DNA of 64,000 nt from Cupriavidus necator A5-1 (GTDB lineage Bacteria; Pseudomonadota; Gammaproteobacteria; Burkholderiales; Burkholderiaceae), in NCBI RefSeq assembly GCF_000744095.1, contig NZ_JQLI01000008.1:2852001-2916000 (forward strand). The letters run 5' to 3'. The position numbers were made by a program, and so were the translations under genes. Positions 1-7,803 of the stretch are shown here, piece after piece; within the stretch, counting starts at the first letter, position 1, and each line of letters starts with the position of its first letter. The notes beneath the pieces are model-generated. The model saw nothing but the letters and a program-made list of their open reading frames with translations, had not been told where the DNA came from and made no database searches.

Positions 1-247
1 CTGTCATCACCGACCCTGCGTAGTTCGTGGTTGGCTGCGCGCTCTCGACCCTGGTGCCGGCGCGCCGGCGCCGCGAGATCAGGCCAAGATTCTCCACCAC
101 GGTCAGCGCCGACCGGATCGTGGCGCGACTGACTTCGTACTGGCCAGCCAGTTCCACTTCGCTGGGAAGCTGCGATCCCACTGCAATCCTGCCGGAGGAG
201 ATGTCACCGACGATCTTCCTCGCCACTTCCGCGTAGCGTGCCCCCAT
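1..247 (-). CDS. GntR-family transcriptional regulator, N-terminal part (runs off the left edge)
   Basis: Reading leftward from ATG at 247, about 82 codons are visible before the window ends. The protein opens MGARYAEVARKI and continues with SGRIAVGSQLPSE, then SRATIRSAL and LGLISRRRRAGTRV. This is the winged helix-turn-helix of the GntR family, with the usual LPSE..LA..Y.VSR.T.R.AL pattern at about residues 25-55. A good ribosome binding site (AAGGGAAG) lies just upstream of the ATG. The C-terminal effector domain is outside the window, so the subfamily (HutC, FadR and so on) cannot be read. The gene is divergent from the Bug receptor and tartrate dehydratase pair. The palindromes in the shared 150-bp gap are its probable operators, which would make it the local repressor. 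Confidence 0.85.
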   Translation of the reverse strand, partial: MGARYAEVARKIVGDISSGRIAVGSQLPSEVELAGQYEVSRATIRSALTVVENLGLISRRRRAGTRVESAQPTTNYAGSVMT

Positions 248-292
248 AACTTCCCTTGCCGATCGAATCCTGTTCAGACGGGTCAATTGTAC

Positions 293-321
293 TTGACCAG
301 GCCGCGACTCAAACTTATATT
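293..321 (+). promoter_or_regulatory. Sigma-70-type promoter for the Bug/tartrate dehydratase genes
   Basis: TTGACC (293-298) and TATATT (316-321) are separated by exactly 17 bases, a near-consensus -35/-10 pair. Transcription would start near 328, inside the first palindromic operator, and the first in-phase start codon with a ribosome binding site is at 398. The -35 box is also the right arm of an inverted repeat, GGTCAA-N6-TTGACC (281-298). Confidence 0.65.
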
Positions 322-352
322 GGTACGCACCAATCAATTGGTACGTACCAAT
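319..352. promoter_or_regulatory. Two tandem palindromic operators, probable GntR sites
   Basis: ATTGGTACGCACCAAT (319-334) and ATTGGTACGTACCAAT (337-352) are two 16-bp elements whose starts are 18 bp apart. The second is a perfect palindrome; the first breaks symmetry at one base pair. The GT..AC core matches the half-site spacing usual for GntR regulators. Both lie on the expected transcription start and just downstream of the -10 box, so a bound protein would block initiation. Confidence 0.7.
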
Positions 353-397
353 GAAGACCGAGACACACCTGCCCAAGTGCAGGACTGGAGACACGTG

Positions 398-1378
398 ATG
401 AGAGGATTGAAAAGCCTGGGCCTGCTGACTTTAGCTGCGACATGCCTGGCAGTCGCCGCCCCGGGCCTGGCGCTCGCCGACAGCTACCCGAGCAAGCCGG
501 TACGGATCGTCGTGCCATTCCCCGCCGGACAATCCGGCGACATCCTCGCGCGGCTGATCGGCGAACAGCTCACCAAGTCCCTTGGCAAGGGCTTCGTCAT
601 CGAAAACCGGCCCGGAGCCGGCGGCACGCTCGGCGCCGACGTCGCGGCCAAAGCGGCACCGGATGGCTACACCCTGGTGCTGGTCAGCAATGGGCCCTAC
701 GCGATTGCCCCGGCGATGTATCCACGCCTGCCCTACAGCCCGGCACGTGATCTCGCCCCCGTGGCTCGCCTCGGCAACACGCCGCAGGTGTTGCTCGCCA
801 ATCCGTCCGCCGGATTCTCCACCGTCAAGGAGTTCGTTGCGAAGGCAGGCAAAGGCGACCTGAACTACGCGTCGTCCGGCAATGGCTCGACCCAGCACCT
901 CACCATGGAGTTGTTCCGCACGACCACCGGCATCAAGCTGAACCACGTGCCCTTCAAAGGCGCGGCTGAGGCGCAGACGCAGGTGATCGGCGGCCAGATT
1001 CCCATCCTGGTCGATTCCGTCCCCTCGGCACTTCAGCAGATCAAGGCAAGCAAGCTCAAAGCGATTGCCGTGACTTCAGCGCAGCGCTCGCCTTTCCTGC
1101 CGGGCATCCCCACCGTCGCGGAACAGGGCTATCCCGGCTTCGAGGCGATTGGCTGGTTCGGCGTCGCCGCCCCTGCGCAGACACCGGTGGAGATCCTGGA
1201 TCAGCTGAATGCCGCCATCCGCAAGGCTTTGGCCGATCCCGCGCTGCGTCAGCGCTTCGAACAACTGGCCGTCACACCGGCGGGAGATGAAACCCGCGCC
1301 CAGTTCGCCGCGTTCCTGAACCACGAGATTGCGAAATGGGGAAAGGTGGTCAAGGACTCCGGTGCCACTGTCGACTGA
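398..1378 (+). CDS. Bug/TctC-family tripartite tricarboxylate-type periplasmic receptor
   Basis: A 326-residue exported substrate-binding protein of the Bug family, which usually binds carboxylates or related small molecules. ATG 398 is chosen because GGAG lies 7 bases upstream and the promoter lies at 293-321; an in-phase start at 287 would be upstream of transcription. The first 26 residues are a signal peptide (MRGLKSLGLLTLAATC, cleaved near ALA). Mature sequence shows family hallmarks: YPSKPVRIVVPFPAGQSGD, IENRPGAGG, PDGYTLV, a YASSGNGSTQH stretch and HVPFKG. There are no TctA/TctB membrane genes nearby, so it is an orphan receptor, as is common in this order. It is followed 64 bases later by a D-tartrate dehydratase, which suggests a tartrate-like ligand by context only. 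Confidence 0.92.
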   Translation: MRGLKSLGLLTLAATCLAVAAPGLALADSYPSKPVRIVVPFPAGQSGDILARLIGEQLTKSLGKGFVIENRPGAGGTLGADVAAKAAPDGYTLVLVSNGPYAIAPAMYPRLPYSPARDLAPVARLGNTPQVLLANPSAGFSTVKEFVAKAGKGDLNYASSGNGSTQHLTMELFRTTTGIKLNHVPFKGAAEAQTQVIGGQIPILVDSVPSALQQIKASKLKAIAVTSAQRSPFLPGIPTVAEQGYPGFEAIGWFGVAAPAQTPVEILDQLNAAIRKALADPALRQRFEQLAVTPAGDETRAQFAAFLNHEIAKWGKVVKDSGATVD

Positions 1379-1442
1379 CGCCTGCGCAAGCATTCAGCGC
1401 CCCCTCCCCCGGGGCCTCTTCAAGCCACTAGTACAGGTACTC

Positions 1443-2609
1443 ATGCGCATCACCCGTATTCTTGAAACGACCGTGCCACTCGCGGGCAATATCGCTAACG
1501 CGCTGGTCAACTTCTCCGAGCACACCATCTCGCTGGTGGCGGTGCAATCAGATGTCATCCGAAACGGAAAGGCCGTGACCGGGGTGGCCTTCAACTCGAT
1601 CGGGCGTTTCGGCCAGGGGGGCATCCTGAGGGAGCGCATGATCCCTCGCGTCTTGGCGGCCGCCCCGCAGACGTTGCTGACAGCGGATGGCAAGCAATTT
1701 GATGCGTCGCAGGTGCTGGCTGCCGCGCTACGCAATGAAAAGCCCGGCGGGCATGGCGACCGCGCGAGTGCCGCGGCAGCGATTGAACTGGCCATCTGGG
1801 ACCTGAACGCCAAGCTCAATGACGAGCCCGCCTATCAGACAATCGCCCGGCATTATGGCCGCACCGTCACGGACAAGCGCGCTGCGGTCTATGCCGCGGG
1901 AGGCTACTACTATCCGGACGCCAGCCTTGATCGCCTGAAAGCCGAACTGAAGGCTTACCAGGAAATGGGCTTCGAAGCCTTCAAGATGAAGATCGGCGGC
2001 GCCCCGCTTGCCGAGGACATCGCACGCATCGAAGCCGCCCTTGCCATCGCGGGCGACGGCAAGCGCCTGTCTGTCGACGCCAACGGCCGCTTCGACCTCG
2101 AGATGGCGTTGGCGTATGCCGGGGAGATCGCGCCGATGAAACTGCGCTGGTATGAAGAGGTCGGAGATCCTCTCGACTATGACCTCAACCGCCGCATCGC
2201 CGAACAGTACGACGGACCATTGGCCACCGGTGAGAACCTGTTCTCGACACAGGATGTGAAAAACCTGGTGCAGTTTGCCGGCCTGCGGCCGGGGCGCGAC
2301 ATCTTCCAGATGGATGCGGGCCTGAGCTATGGCATCACCGAATACGCGAAGATGCTCGCCGTGCTCGAAGCACACGGCTTTGACCGCCGCTTTGCGTTCC
2401 CGCACGGAGGACATCTGATCAATCTGCACATCGCGGTGGCCCTCGGCCTGGGCGGCTGCGAAGCCTATCCCGGTGTTTTCCAGCCATTCGGCGGCTATGG
2501 CGAGAACTGCAAGATTGGCGGCGGGTATGTGGAGCCGACGGATGCGCCAGGTTTTGGACTGGAAGAGAAAGAGGGTCTCGCCGGAAAGATCGCCGACCTT
2601 GCCTTCTAG
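1443..2609 (+). CDS. tarD: D(-)-tartrate dehydratase, enolase superfamily
   Basis: 388 residues. ATG 1443 begins MRITRILETTVPL and is 64 bases after the receptor stop, with a weak AGG upstream. Distinctive TarD features as I recall them from the Bradyrhizobium enzyme: FNSIGRFGQGG, NEKPGGHG, YAAGGYYYPD, a FKMKIGGAP segment with the KxK catalytic lysines, DANGRFDLE (metal-binding Asp), WYEEVGDPLDY (Glu), ATGENLFS (Glu) and FPHGGHLI (His near residue 322). The reaction would be D-tartrate to oxaloacetate plus water in the cytoplasm, with Mg2+. Length and motif order fit TarD much better than generic mandelate racemase or muconate cycloisomerase. Probably in one transcript with the receptor under GntR control. 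Confidence 0.85.
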   Translation: MRITRILETTVPLAGNIANALVNFSEHTISLVAVQSDVIRNGKAVTGVAFNSIGRFGQGGILRERMIPRVLAAAPQTLLTADGKQFDASQVLAAALRNEKPGGHGDRASAAAAIELAIWDLNAKLNDEPAYQTIARHYGRTVTDKRAAVYAAGGYYYPDASLDRLKAELKAYQEMGFEAFKMKIGGAPLAEDIARIEAALAIAGDGKRLSVDANGRFDLEMALAYAGEIAPMKLRWYEEVGDPLDYDLNRRIAEQYDGPLATGENLFSTQDVKNLVQFAGLRPGRDIFQMDAGLSYGITEYAKMLAVLEAHGFDRRFAFPHGGHLINLHIAVALGLGGCEAYPGVFQPFGGYGENCKIGGGYVEPTDAPGFGLEEKEGLAGKIADLAF

Positions 2610-2713
2610 GAAGTGAAGTCAAATCCCGTTGCGCCGGAAGGCCTTGCGCTATGCGACTTAGCGCCCTGCCACCGCGATTATTTGCATGAATAGTTTGAAC
2701 CGCTGCCCTCAGG

Positions 2714-2735
2714 AACTGAGGCGTACGCCTCAGTT
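2714..2735. terminator. Perfect 22-bp palindrome, probable bidirectional terminator
   Basis: AACTGAGGCG followed by TA and CGCCTCAGTT is completely self-complementary. It sits between the converging tartrate dehydratase and lipoprotein genes, and its last two bases fall within the lipoprotein stop codon. There is no strong T-run on either side, so terminator function is inferred from position. Confidence 0.45.
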
Positions 2736-3216
2736 ACATCTTCTCTGGCATGGCCGACGAGTGATGACTTGTAATCAGCCACTGCGAACCATTCCAGCGA
2801 TAGGTGTAGGTATAGCGGGCCTTAACAACGGCTCCCGTTCGTGCAAAGGTGAATGTATAGAGCCCGGAATCCACAGCAGAATTGCATCCCAGTTCGATGC
2901 TGCGGGAGTCAATCTTTCCGGACGGACCATCTTTCAGGAAGTGCTGGAAATAGTCCTCTTTCTCCGCGACGGTCAGGCGAGGCTTGTTGGATACCGTCGG
3001 AAGAAGAATTGACCGTTCTGCATAGTTGGCCACCACTTTGCGTGGATCCCCTGTCTGCAGGGACTGATTCCATCGATCAAACAACGCCGCAATCTCTTGC
3101 TCAGACGTCGCTTTACAGGGTTCTGTGCGCGACGCCTGCGTATTGCCAGGCGTGCCCTGATTCATGGCGCATCCCGCGAGCACGAACGCCAGGACAGCAA
3201 TGCGAAATAGCTTCAT
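2734..3216 (-). CDS. Small lipoprotein with a DUF4440/SnoaL-like (NTF2-fold) domain
   Basis: 160 residues from ATG 3216, with GAGGAA as ribosome binding site. The N-terminus MKLFRIAVLAFVLAGCAM carries a lipobox (LAGC), so the protein should be lipid-anchored. Residues from about 40 (SEQEIAALFDRWNQSLQTGD) to the end (TYTYRWNGSQWLITSHHSS) match the cone-shaped NTF2-like fold of the SgcJ/EcaC and CaMKII-association families, including the closing W.I..HHSS strand. Such domains bind or isomerise small ligands, but no substrate can be read. It stands alone, convergent with the tartrate gene, and gives no operon clue. Confidence 0.8.
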   Translation of the reverse strand: MKLFRIAVLAFVLAGCAMNQGTPGNTQASRTEPCKATSEQEIAALFDRWNQSLQTGDPRKVVANYAERSILLPTVSNKPRLTVAEKEDYFQHFLKDGPSGKIDSRSIELGCNSAVDSGLYTFTFARTGAVVKARYTYTYRWNGSQWLITSHHSSAMPEKM

Positions 3217-3323
3217 GGCGAATTCCTCAGGTCAGGGGTTGAGAGCCAAGGTACACGCCCTGAAGTATGGTACATCCCGCAAGCGTTAGCCATCTCCGAC
3301 AAACGACTTCCAGCGCAGCCTTG

Positions 3324-4427
3324 TCACGAAATGCGATAGCGCCGGATGACCTCGGGATCCGGGTCGATGCCCAGGCCCGGACCTTCGGGGACTGCGATCA
3401 CGCCGGCTTTCGGCACGATGGTATCGCCCAGCACCTGCGCTTCCATATCGAAGTAGCGCCATTCAATCATGGCCTCGGCGTCCCCTAGCGCTGCCGTGGC
3501 ATGGATGCTGGCCAGCAGGCCCGGGCCATCGTAGAACGTGTGGACCATCACCTGGGTGTTGTGCGCCTCGGCCAGTGCAAAGACCTTGCGCAGCGCGCTG
3601 ATGCCGCCCATCTTCGCCGGGCTGGGTTGCAGGATATCGACGGCACCCGCGCTGAGCATCTGCTGGAACTCCATCAGCGTGGTGGCATTCTCTCCGGCGG
3701 CGATCGGGATACCGCATTGCCGGCGCAGCGCGGCAAGCCCGTTGAAGTTTTCCGGTGGCCAAAGGGGCTCTTCCAGCCATCGTAGCGACAACGGCGCCAG
3801 CGCTCGCGCCATCCCGATTGCCTCATGGAGTGTCCACGGACAGTTCGTATCCAGCGTGATCTCGACGTCCGGGCCCGCGGCATCGCGAGCGGCGCGGATC
3901 ACCGTGAGATCGACTTCGTGCAGTTTCAGGCTCCGGTAGCCGTCTTCAATGGCACGCCTCACGTTGTTCGCAATCGATTCCGGGTCCGCATACCGGATCA
4001 GACTGGCATATGCCGGCAGGCGATCCCGACGCGCACCGCCGAGCAGCCGGTGGAGGGGCAGTCCGGCCGCTTTGCCGCAGATATCCCACAGCGCGATATC
4101 GAGCGCCGACAGGCCGTAGAATATGGCGCCGCTGCGCCCGAAGACATGGAACCTGCGCTGGAGGTCGAGGCCGAGGGCCTCGATCTGCGCCGCGTCCCTG
4201 CCGATGCAGGCCGGCGCCAGCATCTGTTCAATCGCAGCCTTGACCGCCGAAATACCAACGAATCCGAAGGTCTCCCCCCAGCCAACCAGGCCATCGTCTG
4301 TAGTCACCTTGACGAGCAGCGAATCGGCGACCTGCATCCCGGCACCGCCCCACACGCCGGCAGCGGAAACACCGCCCACCGTAAACGGGATGCGCAGGAC
4401 GATGGCTTCGATGTTTCCGATCTTCAT
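3324..4427 (-). CDS. Mandelate racemase/muconate lactonizing enzyme family protein
   Basis: 367 residues, starting MKIGNIEAIVLRIPF at ATG 4427; no clear ribosome binding site. Capping domain about 1-130, barrel 130-360. Metal ligands are visible: Asp in LDTNC, Glu in WLEEPL and Glu in AAGENA, with His in VHTFYDGPG. Two details are unusual. The second lysine of the family KxK is histidine (SLKLHE), and the Asp that normally partners the active-site His appears to be Ser (LQPSPAKMGG). Fold and Mg2+-assisted proton abstraction next to a carboxylate are expected; the substrate is unknown. It is not near a receptor of its own. Confidence 0.88.
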   Translation of the reverse strand: MKIGNIEAIVLRIPFTVGGVSAAGVWGGAGMQVADSLLVKVTTDDGLVGWGETFGFVGISAVKAAIEQMLAPACIGRDAAQIEALGLDLQRRFHVFGRSGAIFYGLSALDIALWDICGKAAGLPLHRLLGGARRDRLPAYASLIRYADPESIANNVRRAIEDGYRSLKLHEVDLTVIRAARDAAGPDVEITLDTNCPWTLHEAIGMARALAPLSLRWLEEPLWPPENFNGLAALRRQCGIPIAAGENATTLMEFQQMLSAGAVDILQPSPAKMGGISALRKVFALAEAHNTQVMVHTFYDGPGLLASIHATAALGDAEAMIEWRYFDMEAQVLGDTIVPKAGVIAVPEGPGLGIDPDPEVIRRYRIS

Positions 4428-4481
4428 GGCGCAGGCACCGAACCGATGTCCGCTACACGGCGAGGCACGATCGAAGGCAGT

Positions 4482-4697
4482 TCAAGACTTCGGTTGTGGC
4501 GTGCTGAGAAACCCCTGCCGCTTGTGCGAGCCATCGCAGAAAGGCTTGTTTTCAGAATGGCCACACCGGCATAACCAGACCTGATCCCCTTCGAAGGCAA
4601 AGGTGGCGCCTGCCGGGGTCACAATCCTGACGGGACCCTTTATGCGATAGGGGCCATTGTCCTGTACCGTAACCGTGACGACGGTGTCTTCATCCAT
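4482..4697 (-). CDS. CDGSH iron-sulfur domain protein
   Basis: 71 residues. The start at 4697 (MDEDTVVTV) is preceded by a G-rich ribosome binding site; longer in-phase readings lack one. Residues about 48-63 read CRCGHSENKPFCDGSH, an exact CxCx2Sx3PxCDGSH motif that holds a [2Fe-2S] cluster through three Cys and one His. The N-terminal half (VTVQDNGPYRIKGPV, then FAFEGDQVWLCRC) is the usual short beta extension of bacterial single-CDGSH proteins. A role in electron transfer or cluster handling is typical; no partner is suggested by its neighbours. Confidence 0.9.
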   Translation of the reverse strand: MDEDTVVTVTVQDNGPYRIKGPVRIVTPAGATFAFEGDQVWLCRCGHSENKPFCDGSHKRQGFLSTPQPKS

Positions 4698-5109
4698 GAT
4701 GCCCCCCAATTCCCGAGCGGCGGCGACGCTGGCGCCTTTGGCAGGTAGCCAGCGCAACCTTGTATGAGCCGGTCTTTCTAAATTTACTCCAGTTTTTGGC
4801 AGACCGGCGTCGAACTTGTGCTTTGCGCGGCAGTACCTTGCAATGCACTTTTGCGGCTGGTGACGGTCAGCTTCACGCACTCCGCCACGGTTGCCCCGTC
4901 CAGGTGTCACTTACGGGCCACAATCGCATCGCGATGGCATCCGAGGAAGTCTCGTCACCGTCCACAGGCATGGCGCGGCTTCTCTATCCTTGATGAGAAG
5001 AGCCGGCCAGTACCGTTAGCCGACCACCAGCCATCCGGGCGATGTCTGGCTGCCCGGACGCGCACGCACCTTTACCTGAGCCTCGGTGACTGCCGCACCG
5101 CGAGTGATC
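4698..5109. other. Intergenic region with no recognised gene
   Basis: About 410 bases between the divergent CDGSH and MBL-fold genes. It contains an inverted repeat GCCGGTCT (4768-4775) / AGACCGGC (4801-4808) around an AT-rich loop, possibly part of the CDGSH upstream control region. No reading frame here looks like a protein. Confidence 0.5.
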
Positions 5110-6135
5110 ATGCGTCCCTTGCTGCAAGCCCGCCTCGTCAACGATGTCTTTGGCGACCCGGGACTGCTCGTAGACTTCCTGGACGAACGGCGCGCGTTGC
5201 TATTCGACCTGGGCGACATCACCACGCTGATGCCGCGCGAGCTGATGCGCCTGTCGCATGTGTTTATCACGCATGCACACATGGATCATTTCTCTGGCTT
5301 CGACCATCTGCTGCGCGTGCTGCTCGGGCGCAAGCCGCGCATCGTGCTGTACGGCGGGCCAGGATTCGTGGCGCAGGTCGAGCACAAGCTGCTTGCCTAT
5401 ACGTGGAACGTGGTGCATCGCTACGCGATCGAACTGGTCGTCGAAGCGATCGAACTCGGACTGGACGGGCAGATGCGGCGCGCATGCTTTTCCAGCCGTC
5501 ACGGCTTCGCCAGGGAGGCCGAGGCGCCCATCGAAAGGACCGGCGATATCGTGCACGACGAGACTACGTTTCGGGTACGCGCCTGCTTTGTCGATCATGG
5601 GATTCCATGCGTGGCCTACCTTGTCGAGGAAAAGGTCCGGCTCGGCATCAACAAGGAGCGCCTGGCTGAATCCGGCTTGACCACCGGCGCCTGGCTGCGC
5701 GAACTGAAGCATGCGGTCCTGACCGGCGCCGCCGGCGATGCGCCGATTCTCGTGCAGTGGCGGGACAGGAGCGGCGACCACGCGGTAACGCGAACGGTCG
5801 GCGAGCTAAGCCGGCTGATCCTGGATGTCCAGCCCGGCCGGCGCATCGGCTATGTGACCGACCTGCGCTATACGAGCGAGAACGTGCAAGCGCTTTCGCA
5901 CCTGATGCAAGGCGTCGACCAGCTCTTCATCGAGAGCGTATTCCTGGATGTCGACAGCGCGCACGGCCTGCGCAAGAACCACCTGACCGCTACCCAGGCG
6001 GGCCTGATCGCGCGCAGCGCGGGTGCCCGCGCGGTGACGCCATTCCATTTCTCGCCACGCTACCAGGGCCGTGCCACCGCACTGGCCGCCGAGGTACGGG
6101 ATGCCTGGGGCGGGAGCGAACCGCGGATCGGCTGA
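5110..6135 (+). CDS. MBL-fold metallo-hydrolase, ribonuclease Z-like
   Basis: 341 residues from ATG 5110 (MRPLLQARLVNDVFGDPGLL); GTG 5086 is a possible alternative, and neither has a strong ribosome binding site. The metal motif THAHMDHFSGFDHLLR (HxHxDH) is at about residues 55-65, with later ligands likely in DHGIP, the Asp of YVTDLRY and the final His of FHFSPRY. This pattern is that of the RNase Z/ElaC branch, which includes stand-alone hydrolases of unknown substrate as well as tRNA 3'-processing enzymes. It lacks an obvious flexible exosite arm, so I would not call it tRNase Z. The following gene fragment overlaps its end. Confidence 0.8.
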   Translation: MRPLLQARLVNDVFGDPGLLVDFLDERRALLFDLGDITTLMPRELMRLSHVFITHAHMDHFSGFDHLLRVLLGRKPRIVLYGGPGFVAQVEHKLLAYTWNVVHRYAIELVVEAIELGLDGQMRRACFSSRHGFAREAEAPIERTGDIVHDETTFRVRACFVDHGIPCVAYLVEEKVRLGINKERLAESGLTTGAWLRELKHAVLTGAAGDAPILVQWRDRSGDHAVTRTVGELSRLILDVQPGRRIGYVTDLRYTSENVQALSHLMQGVDQLFIESVFLDVDSAHGLRKNHLTATQAGLIARSAGARAVTPFHFSPRYQGRATALAAEVRDAWGGSEPRIG

Positions 6136-6205
6136 CTGCATTTTCAGACGCGGTCTTCGCGGTGATCGTGACCATCATGGTGCTGGAACTCAGGCACCCG
6201 ATGAA
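6124..6205 (+). pseudogene. Fragment resembling the first segment of a TMEM175/DUF1211-type channel
   Basis: Overlapping the last codons of the MBL gene in another frame is DRLTAFSDAVFAVIVTIM, followed by VLELRHP. This is very like the first transmembrane segment of TMEM175-family potassium channels, with the FSD motif. The frame then changes to unrelated Arg-rich residues, and the second signature helix and its His/Asn stretch are absent. I read it as the remnant of a deleted gene. It has no start codon with a ribosome binding site of its own. Confidence 0.5.
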
Positions 6206-6477
6206 ACCTGTCCCACGCAGGCGTCTCACGCAACATATACTGCGTAAATATCGACGCGGTGATCGCAGCGCTTCTGCTGAAGATGCCGTGGAAGCCGTTG
6301 GCCGCCGGGCAGATCGGCGAGCGGGAGCTGGAGACCGCCGCCTTCACGATCTTCCTGTACCCGCGCATGCTCGGCTGCGCAGCCGAGGCCGACGACCACC
6401 TGAACCGCGGCCGCAACATGGACATGCGCGGCTTCAGCCTGCCGGTTCGTCGCCTGAGCACCGCCGGAGGTCCGGAC
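6206..6477 (+). other. Unassigned stretch before the citrate-type carrier
   Basis: Open in the same frame as the downstream carrier from GTG 6259 (MIAALLLKMPWKPLAAGQ and onward to RRLSTAGGP), but these 73 codons do not look like part of a CitMHS carrier, and the strong ribosome binding site is at 6467-6471. It may be decayed coding sequence from the same event that left the channel fragment. Confidence 0.4.
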
Positions 6478-7794
6478 ATGCTGACTGCCCTCGCCTACTC
6501 GATGATCCTCGTCTTCATGGCGCTGATCATGACCAAGCGCCTGTCGGCCATGGTCGCGCTGATGCTGGTGCCCATCGTCTTCGGGCTGCTCGCGGGCTTC
6601 GGCGTCAGCCTGGGCCCGATGATGCTGGAAGGTATCAAGAAGCTCGCACCCACCGGTGTGATGCTGATGTTCGCCATCCTCTACTTCGGCATCATGATCG
6701 ATGCCGGCCTGTTCGACCCGGCGGTGCGGGTCATCCTCAGGCTGGTCGGCAACGATCCGACCAGGATCGTGGTCGGCACCTTCGTGCTCGCGACCGTGGT
6801 ATCGCTCGATGGCGACGGCTCGACCACTTACATGATCACCTGCGCCGCCATGCTGCCGCTGTACACACGGCTGGGCCTCAGCCGCCTGGTACTGGCCTGC
6901 GTGATCATGATGGCCGGCGGGCTGATGAACGTCCTGCCATGGGGAGGGCCGACGGCTCGTGCGGCCAGTTCACTGGGCGTGGACGTGGGCCAGCTTTTCG
7001 TACCGATGATCCTGCCGATGGTGGTAACCGGCCTGTGGGGCATCTTTGTTGCGACCTTGCTGGGACGCCGCGAGAGAAAGCGTCTCGGCGCGCTCACGCT
7101 GCAGGAGGCCGCCACGCTGGCCGACGGCGCCCAGGCGCCGGTCACGGCCAGCGATCCGGGAACCGCACGGCCCAGGCTGCTGTGGTTCAACTTCGCGCTG
7201 ACGGTGGCCCTGATGGCGCTGCTCATCCACGGCGCCATCCCGCTGCAAGTGCTGTTCATGGTCGCGTCCGCGATCGCGCTGATGGTCAACTATCCCAATA
7301 TGCAGGACCAGAAAGACCGGCTGGCCGCGCATGCCGGCAATATCGTGCCGGTGGTCTCGCTGATCTTCGCCGCCGGCATTTTCGTCGGCATCCTGTCGGG
7401 CACCAAGATGGTCGATGCCATCGCCGCGAGCGTGATTGCCGGTCTGCCGAACTGGCTGGAACCGTACCTCGCGATCGTGACCGCGGTGCTGAGCGTACCG
7501 TTCACCTTCTTTATCTCCAACGATGCCTTTTACTTCGGCATCCTGCCGATCCTCGCCAAGGCCGGCGCCATGCACGGCATCACCGCCGCGGAACTGGGCC
7601 GCGCCTCGCTGATCGGCCAGCAGGTCCACCTGCTCAGCCCACTGGTGGCGTCTACCTACCTGCTGGTTGGCCTCTGCGAGATCGAGTTCGGCGACCATCA
7701 GCGCTATACCCTGCTGTGGGCGCTGTCGGCGGCGGTTGTGATGCTGGCCGCGTGCATCGTCTTCGGCGTGATCCCGGTCGTCGGCCGGGCCTGA
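6478..7794 (+). CDS. CitMHS-family citrate/metal-citrate:H+ symporter
   Basis: 438 residues, about 11-12 hydrophobic segments. ATG 6478 has GGAGG 6-10 bases upstream and begins directly with a membrane helix (MLTALAYSMILVFMALIMTKR), as usual in the family. Recognisable CitM features: LDGDGSTTYMITCAAMLPLY near residue 110, NVLPWGGPTARAAS, FTFFISNDAFYFGILPIL and GQQVHLLSPLVASTYLLVGL. Members take up citrate as a complex with Mg2+, Ca2+ or similar ions together with protons. The next gene begins 9 bases after the stop, so the two are almost certainly co-transcribed. Confidence 0.92.
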   Translation: MLTALAYSMILVFMALIMTKRLSAMVALMLVPIVFGLLAGFGVSLGPMMLEGIKKLAPTGVMLMFAILYFGIMIDAGLFDPAVRVILRLVGNDPTRIVVGTFVLATVVSLDGDGSTTYMITCAAMLPLYTRLGLSRLVLACVIMMAGGLMNVLPWGGPTARAASSLGVDVGQLFVPMILPMVVTGLWGIFVATLLGRRERKRLGALTLQEAATLADGAQAPVTASDPGTARPRLLWFNFALTVALMALLIHGAIPLQVLFMVASAIALMVNYPNMQDQKDRLAAHAGNIVPVVSLIFAAGIFVGILSGTKMVDAIAASVIAGLPNWLEPYLAIVTAVLSVPFTFFISNDAFYFGILPILAKAGAMHGITAAELGRASLIGQQVHLLSPLVASTYLLVGLCEIEFGDHQRYTLLWALSAAVVMLAACIVFGVIPVVGRA

Positions 7795-7803
7795 GGCATC
7801 GCC

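Noticed and set aside
287-397. Extended N-terminus of the first Bug receptor (start at 287)
   Set aside because: It would begin upstream of the promoter and operators and put 37 non-signal residues before a good signal peptide; ATG 398 has its own ribosome binding site.
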